64,000 nucleotides of DNA, taken from assembly GCF_025751575.1 (NCBI RefSeq), contig NZ_JAOWLA010000002.1, positions 248,001 through 312,000 of the forward strand. Reading direction: 5' to 3'. The position numbers and the translations under genes are program-made. The number at the start of each line of letters is the position of its first letter. Within the stretch, counting starts at the first letter, position 1. Shown here piece after piece: positions 1-7,339 of the stretch. The stretch is from Albidovulum sediminicola (lineage in GTDB: Bacteria; Pseudomonadota; Alphaproteobacteria; Rhodobacterales; Rhodobacteraceae). Below the pieces are notes generated by a model that was not told the DNA's origin, searched no databases, and was given only the letters and a program-made list of their open reading frames with translations.

Positions 1-374
1 TCGGTGAAATATCCCAGCGATGTGCAGGTATGCGAGTGACAGATCGCCAGGCTGGCGATGCCGCAGGCCCGCGCCGCCGAAATCGCGGGGTCCAGCCCGC
101 GTGCGAAGGCGGGCTGGGCAAAGCCGAAACGGGCGTCCACCGTGACCGCGCCCGGTCGCGGGGCGGACACGCTGGGCTCAACGCGACCGAGGACCCGGCC
201 CGAGACGAGTTGCCGGCAATAGCTTTCCAGGTAGTAAAGGCCGCAGATCACGTTGCCGGTTTCCTCGGCGCGGGCGACGGCGCGCGCGACTTCGGCCGCC
301 TGCCAGGCGCCGGCTCCGCTCGCCAGAAGCGCCCGCTCGCTTATCCGCGCGATGTCCTCGATGCTGATCCGCAT
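1..374 (-). CDS. Ldh_2 family (malate/L-lactate-type) dehydrogenase, C-terminus outside window
   Basis: The frame is open from an ATG at 374 to the window's left edge, giving the first 124 residues. It starts MRISIEDIARISERALLASG, the usual helical start of the malate/L-lactate/ureidoglycolate dehydrogenase (Ldh_2) family. It reaches the segment SHTCTSLGYFT, which aligns with the conserved 'SHNCGxxGxH' active-site stretch of one Ldh_2 subfamily. These enzymes are NAD(P)-dependent and reduce 2-oxo acids or cyclic imines such as delta1-pyrroline-2-carboxylate; the substrate cannot be told from this fragment. It is the last visible gene of the minus-strand operon, 30 bases after the DUF3726 gene. 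Family assignment is fairly sure; the substrate is unknown. Confidence 0.75.
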   Translation of the reverse strand, partial: MRISIEDIARISERALLASGAGAWQAAEVARAVARAEETGNVICGLYYLESYCRQLVSGRVLGRVEPSVSAPRPGAVTVDARFGFAQPAFARGLDPAISAARACGIASLAICHSHTCTSLGYFT

Positions 375-404
375 GGCTTGCCCCGCTTTTTCAGATTTTC
401 CTGG

Positions 405-1103
405 TCAGTCGTTGTCGTCGGTGCCAGACCCCGCGTCGCCCCGCGAGCGATCGGAGGGCGGGACCGTTGTCTGCATTGCAAGCCGATTCAGCCGCGCAAG
501 CACCGTGCCGACGCAGCCCGCCGGTGCGCGATGTGGCGCAGCCGCAGCGCTGGTGCAGGGTTTCATCAAAAGCGTTGCCGTCCCCTGCGCCACGAGCAGG
601 CCCAGGTCACCCGCGATGGCCCCTGCACCCTCCACGATGACCGCGCCGCCCGGAAAGCTGACCGCGATCCCGTGGCCCAGCCGGGTGGCATTCCGCGACA
701 GGAACGGCAAAAGCAGCACCGGGCTGGCCACGGCCTCGACCGTCAGGCCGCCCCCGCCCAACGCCCCCTCGGGCAGGGTGCAATAATCGCTGAGCGTGGC
801 GCCGGTCGCGATCGGGCAAAGCGGCCCCGCACCGGCGGGCCGCCAGTGCCCCTGGCCCACGATCGGGCGATTAGCCGCGCCGGTTTCGAGGTGGGTCAGC
901 AGCACCGACGACCCGTCGAGGCCATGGGCGTGGAGCCAGCCCGCGGCAAACCCCGCCTCTTCGGCATCGCCCCAACTTATCCCAGCGCCACGGGCCGCCT
1001 TGGCGCACAGGCTTTCGATTTCGTTGCGCGACAGGACGACGGCGGCACCCGCATCCGGGAAGGACGGGCCCGAGGCCGTCGGGTCGTTCGGTTCCAGCGT
1101 CAT
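405..1103 (-). CDS. DUF3726 domain protein
   Basis: A 232-aa protein starting MTLEPNDPTASG. The ATG at 1103 overlaps the TGA of the upstream gene in an ATGA arrangement, which fixes the start and suggests translational coupling; the longer reading frame reaching 1169 is not needed. The core (SRNEIESLCAKAARGAGISW, then a hydrophobic glycine-rich middle around GHGIAVSFPGG) is what I associate with DUF3726, a family of unknown function seen beside Ldh_2 dehydrogenases in Rhodobacteraceae. There is no signal peptide or transmembrane segment. It may be an accessory or subunit of the dehydrogenase step, but this is inference from position only. Confidence 0.7.
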   Translation of the reverse strand: MTLEPNDPTASGPSFPDAGAAVVLSRNEIESLCAKAARGAGISWGDAEEAGFAAGWLHAHGLDGSSVLLTHLETGAANRPIVGQGHWRPAGAGPLCPIATGATLSDYCTLPEGALGGGGLTVEAVASPVLLLPFLSRNATRLGHGIAVSFPGGAVIVEGAGAIAGDLGLLVAQGTATLLMKPCTSAAAAPHRAPAGCVGTVLARLNRLAMQTTVPPSDRSRGDAGSGTDDND

Positions 1104-2776
1104 TGAGCTGCCCCTCCCTGCATATCGAGCGGATAGGGCGCGCCCTGGAACAGGCTGATGCGCACCCATTTATCCGACCTCGGGTCGAAATGGCTTGCGC
1201 CGAAGAAGGCCAGCTTGCAGCGCATCAGGTCGATGGGCAGCATGTCGGCCGCGATCAGGTTGTCCTGCACCTCGGCATAGGGATGGTCGGCGGCGATCTG
1301 GACGCGCCGCGCCATGTAACGGTGTTCGGGATGGGCCAGCAGGAAGGCCGCGAGCGGCCGTTGGTCGGGCCACCCTGCCAGCGCGGCGTGAAGCTCCGCA
1401 ACAAGGCGGGCGGTGCAAAGCGGCTGCTCGCGCTCGGCCCCCGCTTCGGTCGCGCGTTCGCCCAGCCGGGGTTCCAACTTTTCTTCTGACACATACCAGA
1501 AGCGCGCCGCGTTTTCGGGCCGGTCGAAGTCAATGGCCAAGGCCCAGGCGTACCGCTGCGCCAGGATCGCGCGGAAGGACGCGACAGACATGGCGCCGTT
1601 GATCGGATGGGCCGGGTCCTCCTCCGCGCTCATGCCAGCGGCAAGATCGTCAACAAGGTCGCCGTGCGGTTCGATCAGCAGGGCGAACAGCATCTCTTGC
1701 CCTTCGAGCGTCAGCGTTTCTTCGCCCCAGCGCCACAGCGCGTCCCAGGGGTGCGCCGCGTCGCCGGGGAAGGATTGCAGCCGCGCGCCGATCCGGGCCA
1801 GGTCATCGCGCAGGTCACGCAGCTTCGCGATCTGGATCGGATGGTCCGAATGCCAGCTTTCGGCGTTCTCGCAAGCTTGGGCGTAGGCGTGGCGCAGGCG
1901 TTCAATGGCCTGGGCGCCAACCCCGGTTAGCGCGCGGACGCGGGCGAGCGCGGCCTCACGCATCGCCATCCAGTTGTTCAAGAGCAGGGGATGGCGCACC
2001 AGGAAAGGGGCCATGCCAAGCCCGGTGGAATTGCCGACGCCGAGGCGGCGCTTGATTTCAGGGGCAAGCCGAGCGGCTTGGTCGCCGCCCTTCGCCGCCG
2101 CAAGATGTTCGACGATGTCCACGGTGAATTGCCGCGTCAGCCAGACCGACAGCATTTCGGCCTGGAAGGGGCCCTGCAATTCGGGCCGTTCGGCGATGTC
2201 GCGTCGGTCCGCGGCGCCGAATTTTCCGGATCCGTAGACCGCGGTGGTGCGCATCAGGTAACCCACGGCATCGATCTCGGCCGGATCGGGCTGGCGCCCC
2301 GCGGCCAGGCTCTCCACGACATGGGCCCAAAGCCGCACCGACCGGTTGGCGCGGCTGAGCGAAAGCTCGCGCGCCGAGATGCGGCCGGCTTCCTGCAAGG
2401 GCACATTGGCCTGCAGTCGGTCCAGGTCCGCCGCCGTCGGCGTGCCGTCGAAGAGTGCGAAGGTTGCGTCCCAGGCGGTGGCGATCACCCTGTCCGACCG
2501 CATGGCGTCGGGCAAGTCATGGGCGAAGGCCACAAGGCTATAGGTCCGCACGGGACCGACCGCCCGGTAGACCGCGCGGCCCACGCCCTTGCCGTCGATC
2601 TCCCAGACCGGGCGGTCGAAGCGCCAGCCTTCGTCCCGCATCCGCCTGAGCAGCACGCGCAGGAACGACAGCCGCGTGGGATGCGCCGATCCCATCCTGG
2701 CCAAACGCATGACCGTTTCCGGTGGGCGCAGGCCGATGGCCGGGGCTTCGAGCTGGCTGGCGGTGGTATCGGTCAT
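1100..2776 (-). CDS. Unrecognised 558-aa protein in catabolic operon
   Basis: A 558-aa soluble protein that I cannot assign to a family. It is mostly helical with many Arg, Ala and Leu residues, lacks a signal peptide, and shows no Walker, Rossmann or cysteine-cluster motif. Notable stretches are TYSLVAFAHDLPDAM near residues 79-93, a Tyr/Gly patch TAVYGSGKFGAADR in the first half, and GVGNSTGLGMAPFLVRHPLL before the middle. The GNSTGLGMAPF segment looks like a possible ligand-binding loop. Spacing is tight: 3 bases from the dipeptidase homologue upstream and an ATGA overlap with the DUF3726 gene downstream, so it belongs to one transcript. It is probably an enzyme or enzyme subunit of the same pathway; no reaction is proposed. 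Confidence 0.75.
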   Translation of the reverse strand: MTDTTASQLEAPAIGLRPPETVMRLARMGSAHPTRLSFLRVLLRRMRDEGWRFDRPVWEIDGKGVGRAVYRAVGPVRTYSLVAFAHDLPDAMRSDRVIATAWDATFALFDGTPTAADLDRLQANVPLQEAGRISARELSLSRANRSVRLWAHVVESLAAGRQPDPAEIDAVGYLMRTTAVYGSGKFGAADRRDIAERPELQGPFQAEMLSVWLTRQFTVDIVEHLAAAKGGDQAARLAPEIKRRLGVGNSTGLGMAPFLVRHPLLLNNWMAMREAALARVRALTGVGAQAIERLRHAYAQACENAESWHSDHPIQIAKLRDLRDDLARIGARLQSFPGDAAHPWDALWRWGEETLTLEGQEMLFALLIEPHGDLVDDLAAGMSAEEDPAHPINGAMSVASFRAILAQRYAWALAIDFDRPENAARFWYVSEEKLEPRLGERATEAGAEREQPLCTARLVAELHAALAGWPDQRPLAAFLLAHPEHRYMARRVQIAADHPYAEVQDNLIAADMLPIDLMRCKLAFFGASHFDPRSDKWVRISLFQGAPYPLDMQGGAAQ

Positions 2777-2779
2777 CGG

Positions 2780-3787
2780 TCATGCCCCTTTCTGGTGGGC
2801 GCGTGGGCCCGTGGCGGGGCCGAAGCCTTCCGCAAAGAACCTCAACCAGTTGCCGCCCATCACAGCCGAAACCTCCGCGGCGGTCATCCCCGTTTCGCCG
2901 AGGCCCCACGCGATCTTCCCGAAGTCGCGGTTGCCCTCGAACCAGTCCGGCATCGGCGGGAACCCCGGCGCGTCCTTGCTGCCTTCGCCGTAGTCGATGG
3001 TCTTTGTCCAGCGGCCGACGCGCATCCATTCGACGATGCTGTCGGGCTGGTCCTGGCAAAGATCCGTGCCGATCCCGATCCGCTCGATCCCCATGAGATC
3101 GGCGGTGCGTGCGATCATCTCACAGTAATCCTGAAGCGTGCAGGCGCTGCCGCCCCTCAGGTGGTGCGGGTAGACCGAAAAGCCCAGCATGCCGCCACTT
3201 TCGGCAAGCGCCCGCAGCACGGTTTCGGATTTGTTGCGCAGTGCGGGGTGCCAGCTTGCCGGGTTGGCATGGGTGATCGCGATGGGGCGGGTGGAGTGCT
3301 CGATCGCCTCAAGCGTCGAGCGTTCGCCCGAATGGCTCATGTCAACGACCAGGCCCACGCGGTTCATCTCGGACACCACGGCGCGGCCCATGCGGGTCAG
3401 GCCGGTATCGTCGGCCTCATAACAGCCCGAGGCCAGCAGCGACTGGTTGTTGTAGGTCAGTTGCATGAAGCGCAGGCCGAGCGTGTGCAGCACCTCGACC
3501 AGGCCGATGTCGTCCTCCATGCAGGAGGGGTTCTGCGACCCGAAGAAGATCGCCGTGCGTCCGGTCTTGCGCGCCAGCGTCACGTCGGCGGCGGTCCGGC
3601 CCTGGAAGATCAGGTCGGGGAAACGCTCGAACCAGCGGTTCCAGCGTTCGATGTTGAGGACCGTTTCGCGGAACGTCTCGTGATAGGTGATAGTCACATG
3701 CACCGCATCCACGCCGCCTGCGCGCATCTGGCGGAAGATTTTTTCCGACCAGTTCGCGTATTGCAGCCCGTCGATGAGCGCGGTCAT
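2780..3787 (-). CDS. Membrane-dipeptidase (M19) family protein with altered metal site
   Basis: A 335-aa protein of the renal/membrane dipeptidase family (amidohydrolase-like TIM barrel). Histidines of the beta metal site are present (H152 in DMSHSGER, H173 in ITHANPAS), as are R184 and D242 (GIGTDL). The N-terminal HxD is replaced by L8 and Y10 (DGLQYANW), and the bridging glutamate by Q85 (FGSQNPS). Most known members have the full two-metal site, so ordinary dipeptidase activity is doubtful; a mono-metal or different amidohydrolase reaction is possible. There is no signal peptide, unlike many secreted members. The start overlaps the aldehyde dehydrogenase stop (3784-3787). Confidence 0.85.
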   Translation of the reverse strand: MTALIDGLQYANWSEKIFRQMRAGGVDAVHVTITYHETFRETVLNIERWNRWFERFPDLIFQGRTAADVTLARKTGRTAIFFGSQNPSCMEDDIGLVEVLHTLGLRFMQLTYNNQSLLASGCYEADDTGLTRMGRAVVSEMNRVGLVVDMSHSGERSTLEAIEHSTRPIAITHANPASWHPALRNKSETVLRALAESGGMLGFSVYPHHLRGGSACTLQDYCEMIARTADLMGIERIGIGTDLCQDQPDSIVEWMRVGRWTKTIDYGEGSKDAPGFPPMPDWFEGNRDFGKIAWGLGETGMTAAEVSAVMGGNWLRFFAEGFGPATGPRAHQKGA

Positions 3788-5235
3788 TCGGGCGCCCCGG
3801 CCGCGACATAGGCGGTCTTGACGGTGGTGTAGAACTCCGCCGCGTAGCGGCCCTGCTCGCGCGGGCCGAAGGAGGACGCGCCGCGCCCGCCGAAGGGGAC
3901 GTGGTAATCGGTGCCCGCCGTCGGAAGGTTCACCATCACGCAGCCCGCGCGCATGTTGGCGCGGAAGTGGCTGGCGCGGGAGAGCGAGCAGGTCATGATC
4001 CCGGCGGTCAGGCCGAAGTCGCTGTCGTTGGCGATGGCAAGGGCCTCGCCATAGCTGCCCGCCTTGATCACGCAGGTGACGGGGGCGAACATCTCTTCCC
4101 GGTTGATGCGCATGTCGTTGCGGGTCCCGGCGAAGACGGCGGGCGCCATGTAGTAGCCCTCGGTCGGGCGTTCCAGCCGCTCACCGCCGCAGAGCAGTTC
4201 CGCCCCTTCGGCCCTGCCGACGGCGATGTAGTCGAGGTTCTGCGCCAGCTGCCCGGCCGAGACGACGGGTCCGATCTGCGTACCAGCCTCCAGCGCGTGG
4301 CCGACCTTCAGGGCCTGAGCCGCAGCGACCAGCTTTTCGACGAAGGCGTCGTGGACGGCCTCGTGCACGATCAGGCGCGAGGCGGCGGTGCATTTCTGCC
4401 CCGTGCCGCCGAAGGCCGCGTTCGCCGCGTGCGCGACGGCAAGGTCCAGGTCGGCGTCGTCCATGATCAGCATGGGGTTCTTCGACCCCATTTCCATCTG
4501 CACCTTGGTCATGTTGGCCACCGCGCTGGCGGCGATGCCGCGCCCGACCGAGACCGAGCCGGTAAAGCTGATCGCATCCACGTCGCGGCTTTCGACCAGC
4601 CGCTGGCCGACCGCGCGGCCCGGCCCGGTGACGAGGTTGAAGAGACCCGCCGGAATGTCCTGGCGCGCGATGATCTCGGTCAGAGCGATCGCGCTCGCGG
4701 GGGTCAGGTTCGCGGGCTTCCAGACCACCGCGTTGCCGAAGGCGAGGGCGGGCGCGATCTTCCATGCGGGCGTCGCCACCGGGAAGTTCCAGGGCGAGAT
4801 GATCGCCACCACGCCCACCGGTTCGCGCCGCACGTCGATCTCGATCCCCGGGCGGACGCTTTCGGCCAGATCGCCTTGGTTGCGCAGGGCCTCGGCGGCG
4901 AAATAGGTAAAGAACTGGCCGGCGCGGTAGACCTCGCCCTTGCCCTCGGCGAGCGGCTTGCCTTCCTCGCGCGCCAACAGGCGGCCGATTTCCTCGGCCC
5001 GCGCCATGAGCTCGTTGCCGATTGCCATCAACACGTCATGGCGCTTCTGAACGCCAGCCGCCCACCAGGCGGGTTGCGCCCTGCGTGCGGCGGCAAGCGC
5101 CTCGTCAAGCTGGGCGCTGTCGGCCTGGGCGAAGGCGCCGATCACGTCCGAAAGATCCGAGGGGTTCACGTTCTCGACCGTCGAAGCGCCGTCCTGCCAA
5201 CGTCCCGCGATGTAAAGACCGTTCGTTTCCGCCAT
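3784..5235 (-). CDS. NAD(P)-dependent aldehyde dehydrogenase (semialdehyde type)
   Basis: A 483-aa aldehyde dehydrogenase superfamily enzyme. The catalytic residues are in place: N150 (SPWNFP), K173 (VWKPAN), E248 (QMEMGSKNP), and the nucleophile C282 in GGTGQKCTAASR. The GTGQKCTA context and overall length resemble 2-oxoglutarate-semialdehyde and succinate-semialdehyde dehydrogenases, so a dicarboxylic semialdehyde substrate is likely but not proven. ATG 5235 is chosen because AGGAGG lies directly upstream; the 10-residue longer frame lacks such a site. It is the first gene of the minus-strand operon and is divergent from a LysR regulator whose promoter region carries two palindromes. Confidence 0.88.
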   Translation of the reverse strand: MAETNGLYIAGRWQDGASTVENVNPSDLSDVIGAFAQADSAQLDEALAAARRAQPAWWAAGVQKRHDVLMAIGNELMARAEEIGRLLAREEGKPLAEGKGEVYRAGQFFTYFAAEALRNQGDLAESVRPGIEIDVRREPVGVVAIISPWNFPVATPAWKIAPALAFGNAVVWKPANLTPASAIALTEIIARQDIPAGLFNLVTGPGRAVGQRLVESRDVDAISFTGSVSVGRGIAASAVANMTKVQMEMGSKNPMLIMDDADLDLAVAHAANAAFGGTGQKCTAASRLIVHEAVHDAFVEKLVAAAQALKVGHALEAGTQIGPVVSAGQLAQNLDYIAVGRAEGAELLCGGERLERPTEGYYMAPAVFAGTRNDMRINREEMFAPVTCVIKAGSYGEALAIANDSDFGLTAGIMTCSLSRASHFRANMRAGCVMVNLPTAGTDYHVPFGGRGASSFGPREQGRYAAEFYTTVKTAYVAAGAPE

Positions 5236-5282
5236 CTCGTCCTCCTGATCCTTTGGGCAGGACACTAGACGCAGACAGGATA

Positions 5283-5297
5283 TTCAGGCAATCTGAA
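5283..5297. promoter_or_regulatory. Palindrome 1, likely LysR operator
   Basis: TTCAGGCAATCTGAA is a perfect inverted repeat (5-base arms, 5-base spacer) containing a T-N11-A LysR box. It sits between the divergent aldehyde dehydrogenase and lysR genes, 48 bases upstream of the aldehyde dehydrogenase ATG. Confidence 0.65.
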
Positions 5298-5310
5298 ACA
5301 ATTGAATATT

Positions 5311-5329
5311 ATTTCAGGAAATATGAAAT
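5311..5329. promoter_or_regulatory. Palindrome 2 overlapping the lysR start codon
   Basis: ATTTCA-N7-TGAAAT is a perfect inverted repeat with 6-base arms, 30 bases centre to centre from palindrome 1 (about three helical turns). It covers the first two bases of the regulator's ATG at 5328, so occupancy would be expected to block the regulator's own expression. Negative autoregulation is inferred. Confidence 0.6.
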
Positions 5330-6194
5330 GGCGATCAAGCTGGAGATGCTGCGCACCTTCCGGGTCGTGGCGGAGCAGGGGGCGCTGGCCGATGCGGCGG
5401 ATCTGTTGGGCCGGACGCCCTCGGCCGTCTCCATGACGCTGGCGCGGCTGGAGGAAAACATCGGCGCGCCGCTGTTCGAGACCGACCGCAAGAACCGCCT
5501 GACCCGGCTGGGCGAGATGATCCTGGAGGAGGCCGTGCGCGCCACGGACGTGTTCGACAGCAGCATGGGCGCGATCCGGCGGCTGACGGCCTCGACCGCG
5601 GGAACGGTCAGGATCGCGGCCGTGCCCTCGATCATCGCCACGCTTCTGCCCGGCGCCATCGCGCGGTTCCGCTTCGCCCACCCCGAGGTTCGGCTTGAGA
5701 TCAGCGACCTCGACTCCGCCTCCGTCCGCCGCCGCATCCGCCTGGACGAGGCCGATATCGGCATCCTGTCCGCTGCGGTCGACGAACCGGGCGAGGGCGT
5801 CACGGTCGCCGCCGACCGGCTGGGGATCGTCTACCGCACGGACGGCCCGATCGCCCGCGCGCTTGCGGAGGGCGAAGGCGCGCCCTCCTGGTCGCTTCTG
5901 GCGCTGGAGCCGCTGATCTCCAACCCGCTCTGTTCGATGGTTGAAAGTCCCGTGGTCGCCCGCCTGCTGGAGGCCTGCAACCTGGAGGCGCGCAACACCA
6001 CCGCGCTTCTGTCCTTCGTGCGCGAGGGGCTGGGAGCGACGGTCCTGCCCGAAGGGGCCGTGCCGATCCTGGGCAGCGCCATCGGCTTCGTCCGCCCCGA
6101 CGATCCGCCGACGCGGCGCGCGTTGCGGATGATCTGTCGGGCTGACCGCAAGCTTGGACCGGCCGCACAGGCGTTCTGGGATGTGCTGCTTTAG
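5328..6194 (+). CDS. LysR-family transcriptional regulator
   Basis: A 288-aa LysR regulator. The N-terminal winged helix is clear: LEMLRTFRVVAEQGALADAA, then LGRTPSAVSMTLARLEENIG and LFETDRKNRLTRLGE. Residues from about 90 form the effector-binding domain (GTVRIAAVPSIIATLLPGAI onward). Start ATG 5328 gives the usual family N-terminus and is preceded by AGGAAAT. It is divergent from the aldehyde dehydrogenase operon and upstream of the quinone oxidoreductase and GMC genes, so it probably controls both arms. Two palindromes in the shared intergenic region (5283-5297 and 5311-5329) fit LysR binding. The effector is unknown; a pathway intermediate is the usual inducer for this family. Confidence 0.9.
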   Translation: MAIKLEMLRTFRVVAEQGALADAADLLGRTPSAVSMTLARLEENIGAPLFETDRKNRLTRLGEMILEEAVRATDVFDSSMGAIRRLTASTAGTVRIAAVPSIIATLLPGAIARFRFAHPEVRLEISDLDSASVRRRIRLDEADIGILSAAVDEPGEGVTVAADRLGIVYRTDGPIARALAEGEGAPSWSLLALEPLISNPLCSMVESPVVARLLEACNLEARNTTALLSFVREGLGATVLPEGAVPILGSAIGFVRPDDPPTRRALRMICRADRKLGPAAQAFWDVLL

Positions 6195-6209
6195 GGCCCC
6201 CGGCCATGG

Positions 6210-6241
6210 CCTTGGCGCGATTTTGTGTCATGGTGCCAAGG
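6210..6241. promoter_or_regulatory. Inverted repeat upstream of quinone oxidoreductase gene
   Basis: CCTTGGC (6210-6216) and GCCAAGG (6235-6241) form 7-base inverted arms with an 18-base spacer in the 111-base gap between lysR and the next gene. It could be an operator or a weak hairpin; no T-run follows. Confidence 0.3.
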
Positions 6242-6305
6242 CTGGGCCCGATTCCGCCAAGGGGGATCGCGGCGGCGGCGAAAACGGCCCGGGCGGAGGT
6301 ATCAC

Positions 6306-7295
6306 ATGGCGCAGACGGCATCGGCTTTCCGGATCTCGGGCTTTGGCGATCCATCGGTCCTGCACTGGCAAGAGGTCGATCTGGCCCCGCCGGCGACCGG
6401 AGAGGTCCAGTTGCGCCATCTGGCGATCGGGGTGAACTACATCGACATCTATCACCGGACGGCCGTCTATGCCCCACCCTTGCCCTTGCCTTCGGGCCTT
6501 GGGGTTGAGGGGGTTGGCATCGTCACCGCCCTGGGCGAGGGGGTGGCGAATTTCGCGGTTGGCGACCGCGTCGCCTATGTCGGCGGGCCGCCCGGCGCCT
6601 ACGCGACGGCGCGCAACCTGCCCGCTGCCCGGGCGCTCAAGCTCCCGGACGGGCTCGCGCCGGAGACGGTGGCGGCGCTGATCTTCAAGGGGCTGACGGT
6701 CGAATACCTGATACACCGCTGCGTCCCGGTCGCTCCGGGCGAAACGGTGCTGTGGCACGCTGCGGCGGGCGGGGTCGGGTCCATCGCCGCGCAGTGGCTC
6801 CGCCAGAAGGGCGTGACGGTCATCGGGACGGTCGGCTCGGCCGACAAGGTGGAGATCGCCGGGGCGAATGGCTGCACCCATGTGATCAACTACCGCGAAG
6901 AGGATTTCCCATCCCGCGTGCGCGAGCTGACCGGCGGGACGGGCGTGCGCGCGGTCTTCGACGCGGTCGGCGCAGATACCTTCGCAGGCTCGCTCGACTG
7001 CCTGCGCCCGCGCGGAACGCTCGTCAGCTTCGGCGAGGCCTCAGGCCCGGTGCCCGCGCTGAAGGTCGCGGAACTCGGCGGCAAGGGCTCTCTCTTCGTC
7101 ACGCGGCCCTCGATCGCGCATTACACGGCCGACCGCGGCGAGTACGAGGCAGGCGCGGCGCGCCTTTTCGAGGCAATCGGCACGGGTGCGATCGCCGTGC
7201 CCACGATGACAACCTTCGCCCTCAAAGACGCGCCGCGCGCGCATGCGGAGCTTGAGGCGCGCCGGACAACGGGCTCGGTCGTCCTGCTGCCGTGA
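6306..7295 (+). CDS. NADPH:quinone oxidoreductase (zinc-free MDR family)
   Basis: A 329-aa medium-chain dehydrogenase/reductase of the quinone oxidoreductase (QOR) branch. Diagnostic segments are IGVNYIDIYHRTAVY, GLGVEGVGIVTALGEGV, the KGLTVEYLIHR helix and the NADPH-binding AAAGGVGSIAAQWLR (AxxGGVG). It lacks the zinc-ligand residues of alcohol dehydrogenases. QOR enzymes transfer hydride from NADPH to quinones or activated alkenes. ATG 6306 is preceded by GGAGG at a suitable distance and gives the normal family start (QTASAFRISGFGDPSVL). It is followed 44 bases later by a GMC oxidoreductase, so the two probably share a transcript with lysR. The physiological substrate is unknown. Confidence 0.9.
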   Translation: MAQTASAFRISGFGDPSVLHWQEVDLAPPATGEVQLRHLAIGVNYIDIYHRTAVYAPPLPLPSGLGVEGVGIVTALGEGVANFAVGDRVAYVGGPPGAYATARNLPAARALKLPDGLAPETVAALIFKGLTVEYLIHRCVPVAPGETVLWHAAAGGVGSIAAQWLRQKGVTVIGTVGSADKVEIAGANGCTHVINYREEDFPSRVRELTGGTGVRAVFDAVGADTFAGSLDCLRPRGTLVSFGEASGPVPALKVAELGGKGSLFVTRPSIAHYTADRGEYEAGAARLFEAIGTGAIAVPTMTTFALKDAPRAHAELEARRTTGSVVLLP

Positions 7296-7339
7296 GGCGC
7301 GGCACGGACCCAAGCCGCGCAACGGAGAACCGGAACGGC

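Noticed and set aside
1991-3811. 606-codon plus-strand frame across the unknown protein and dipeptidase genes
   Set aside because: It is antisense to a coupled operon with strong family matches and contains low-complexity Arg/Gly/His composition typical of shadows.
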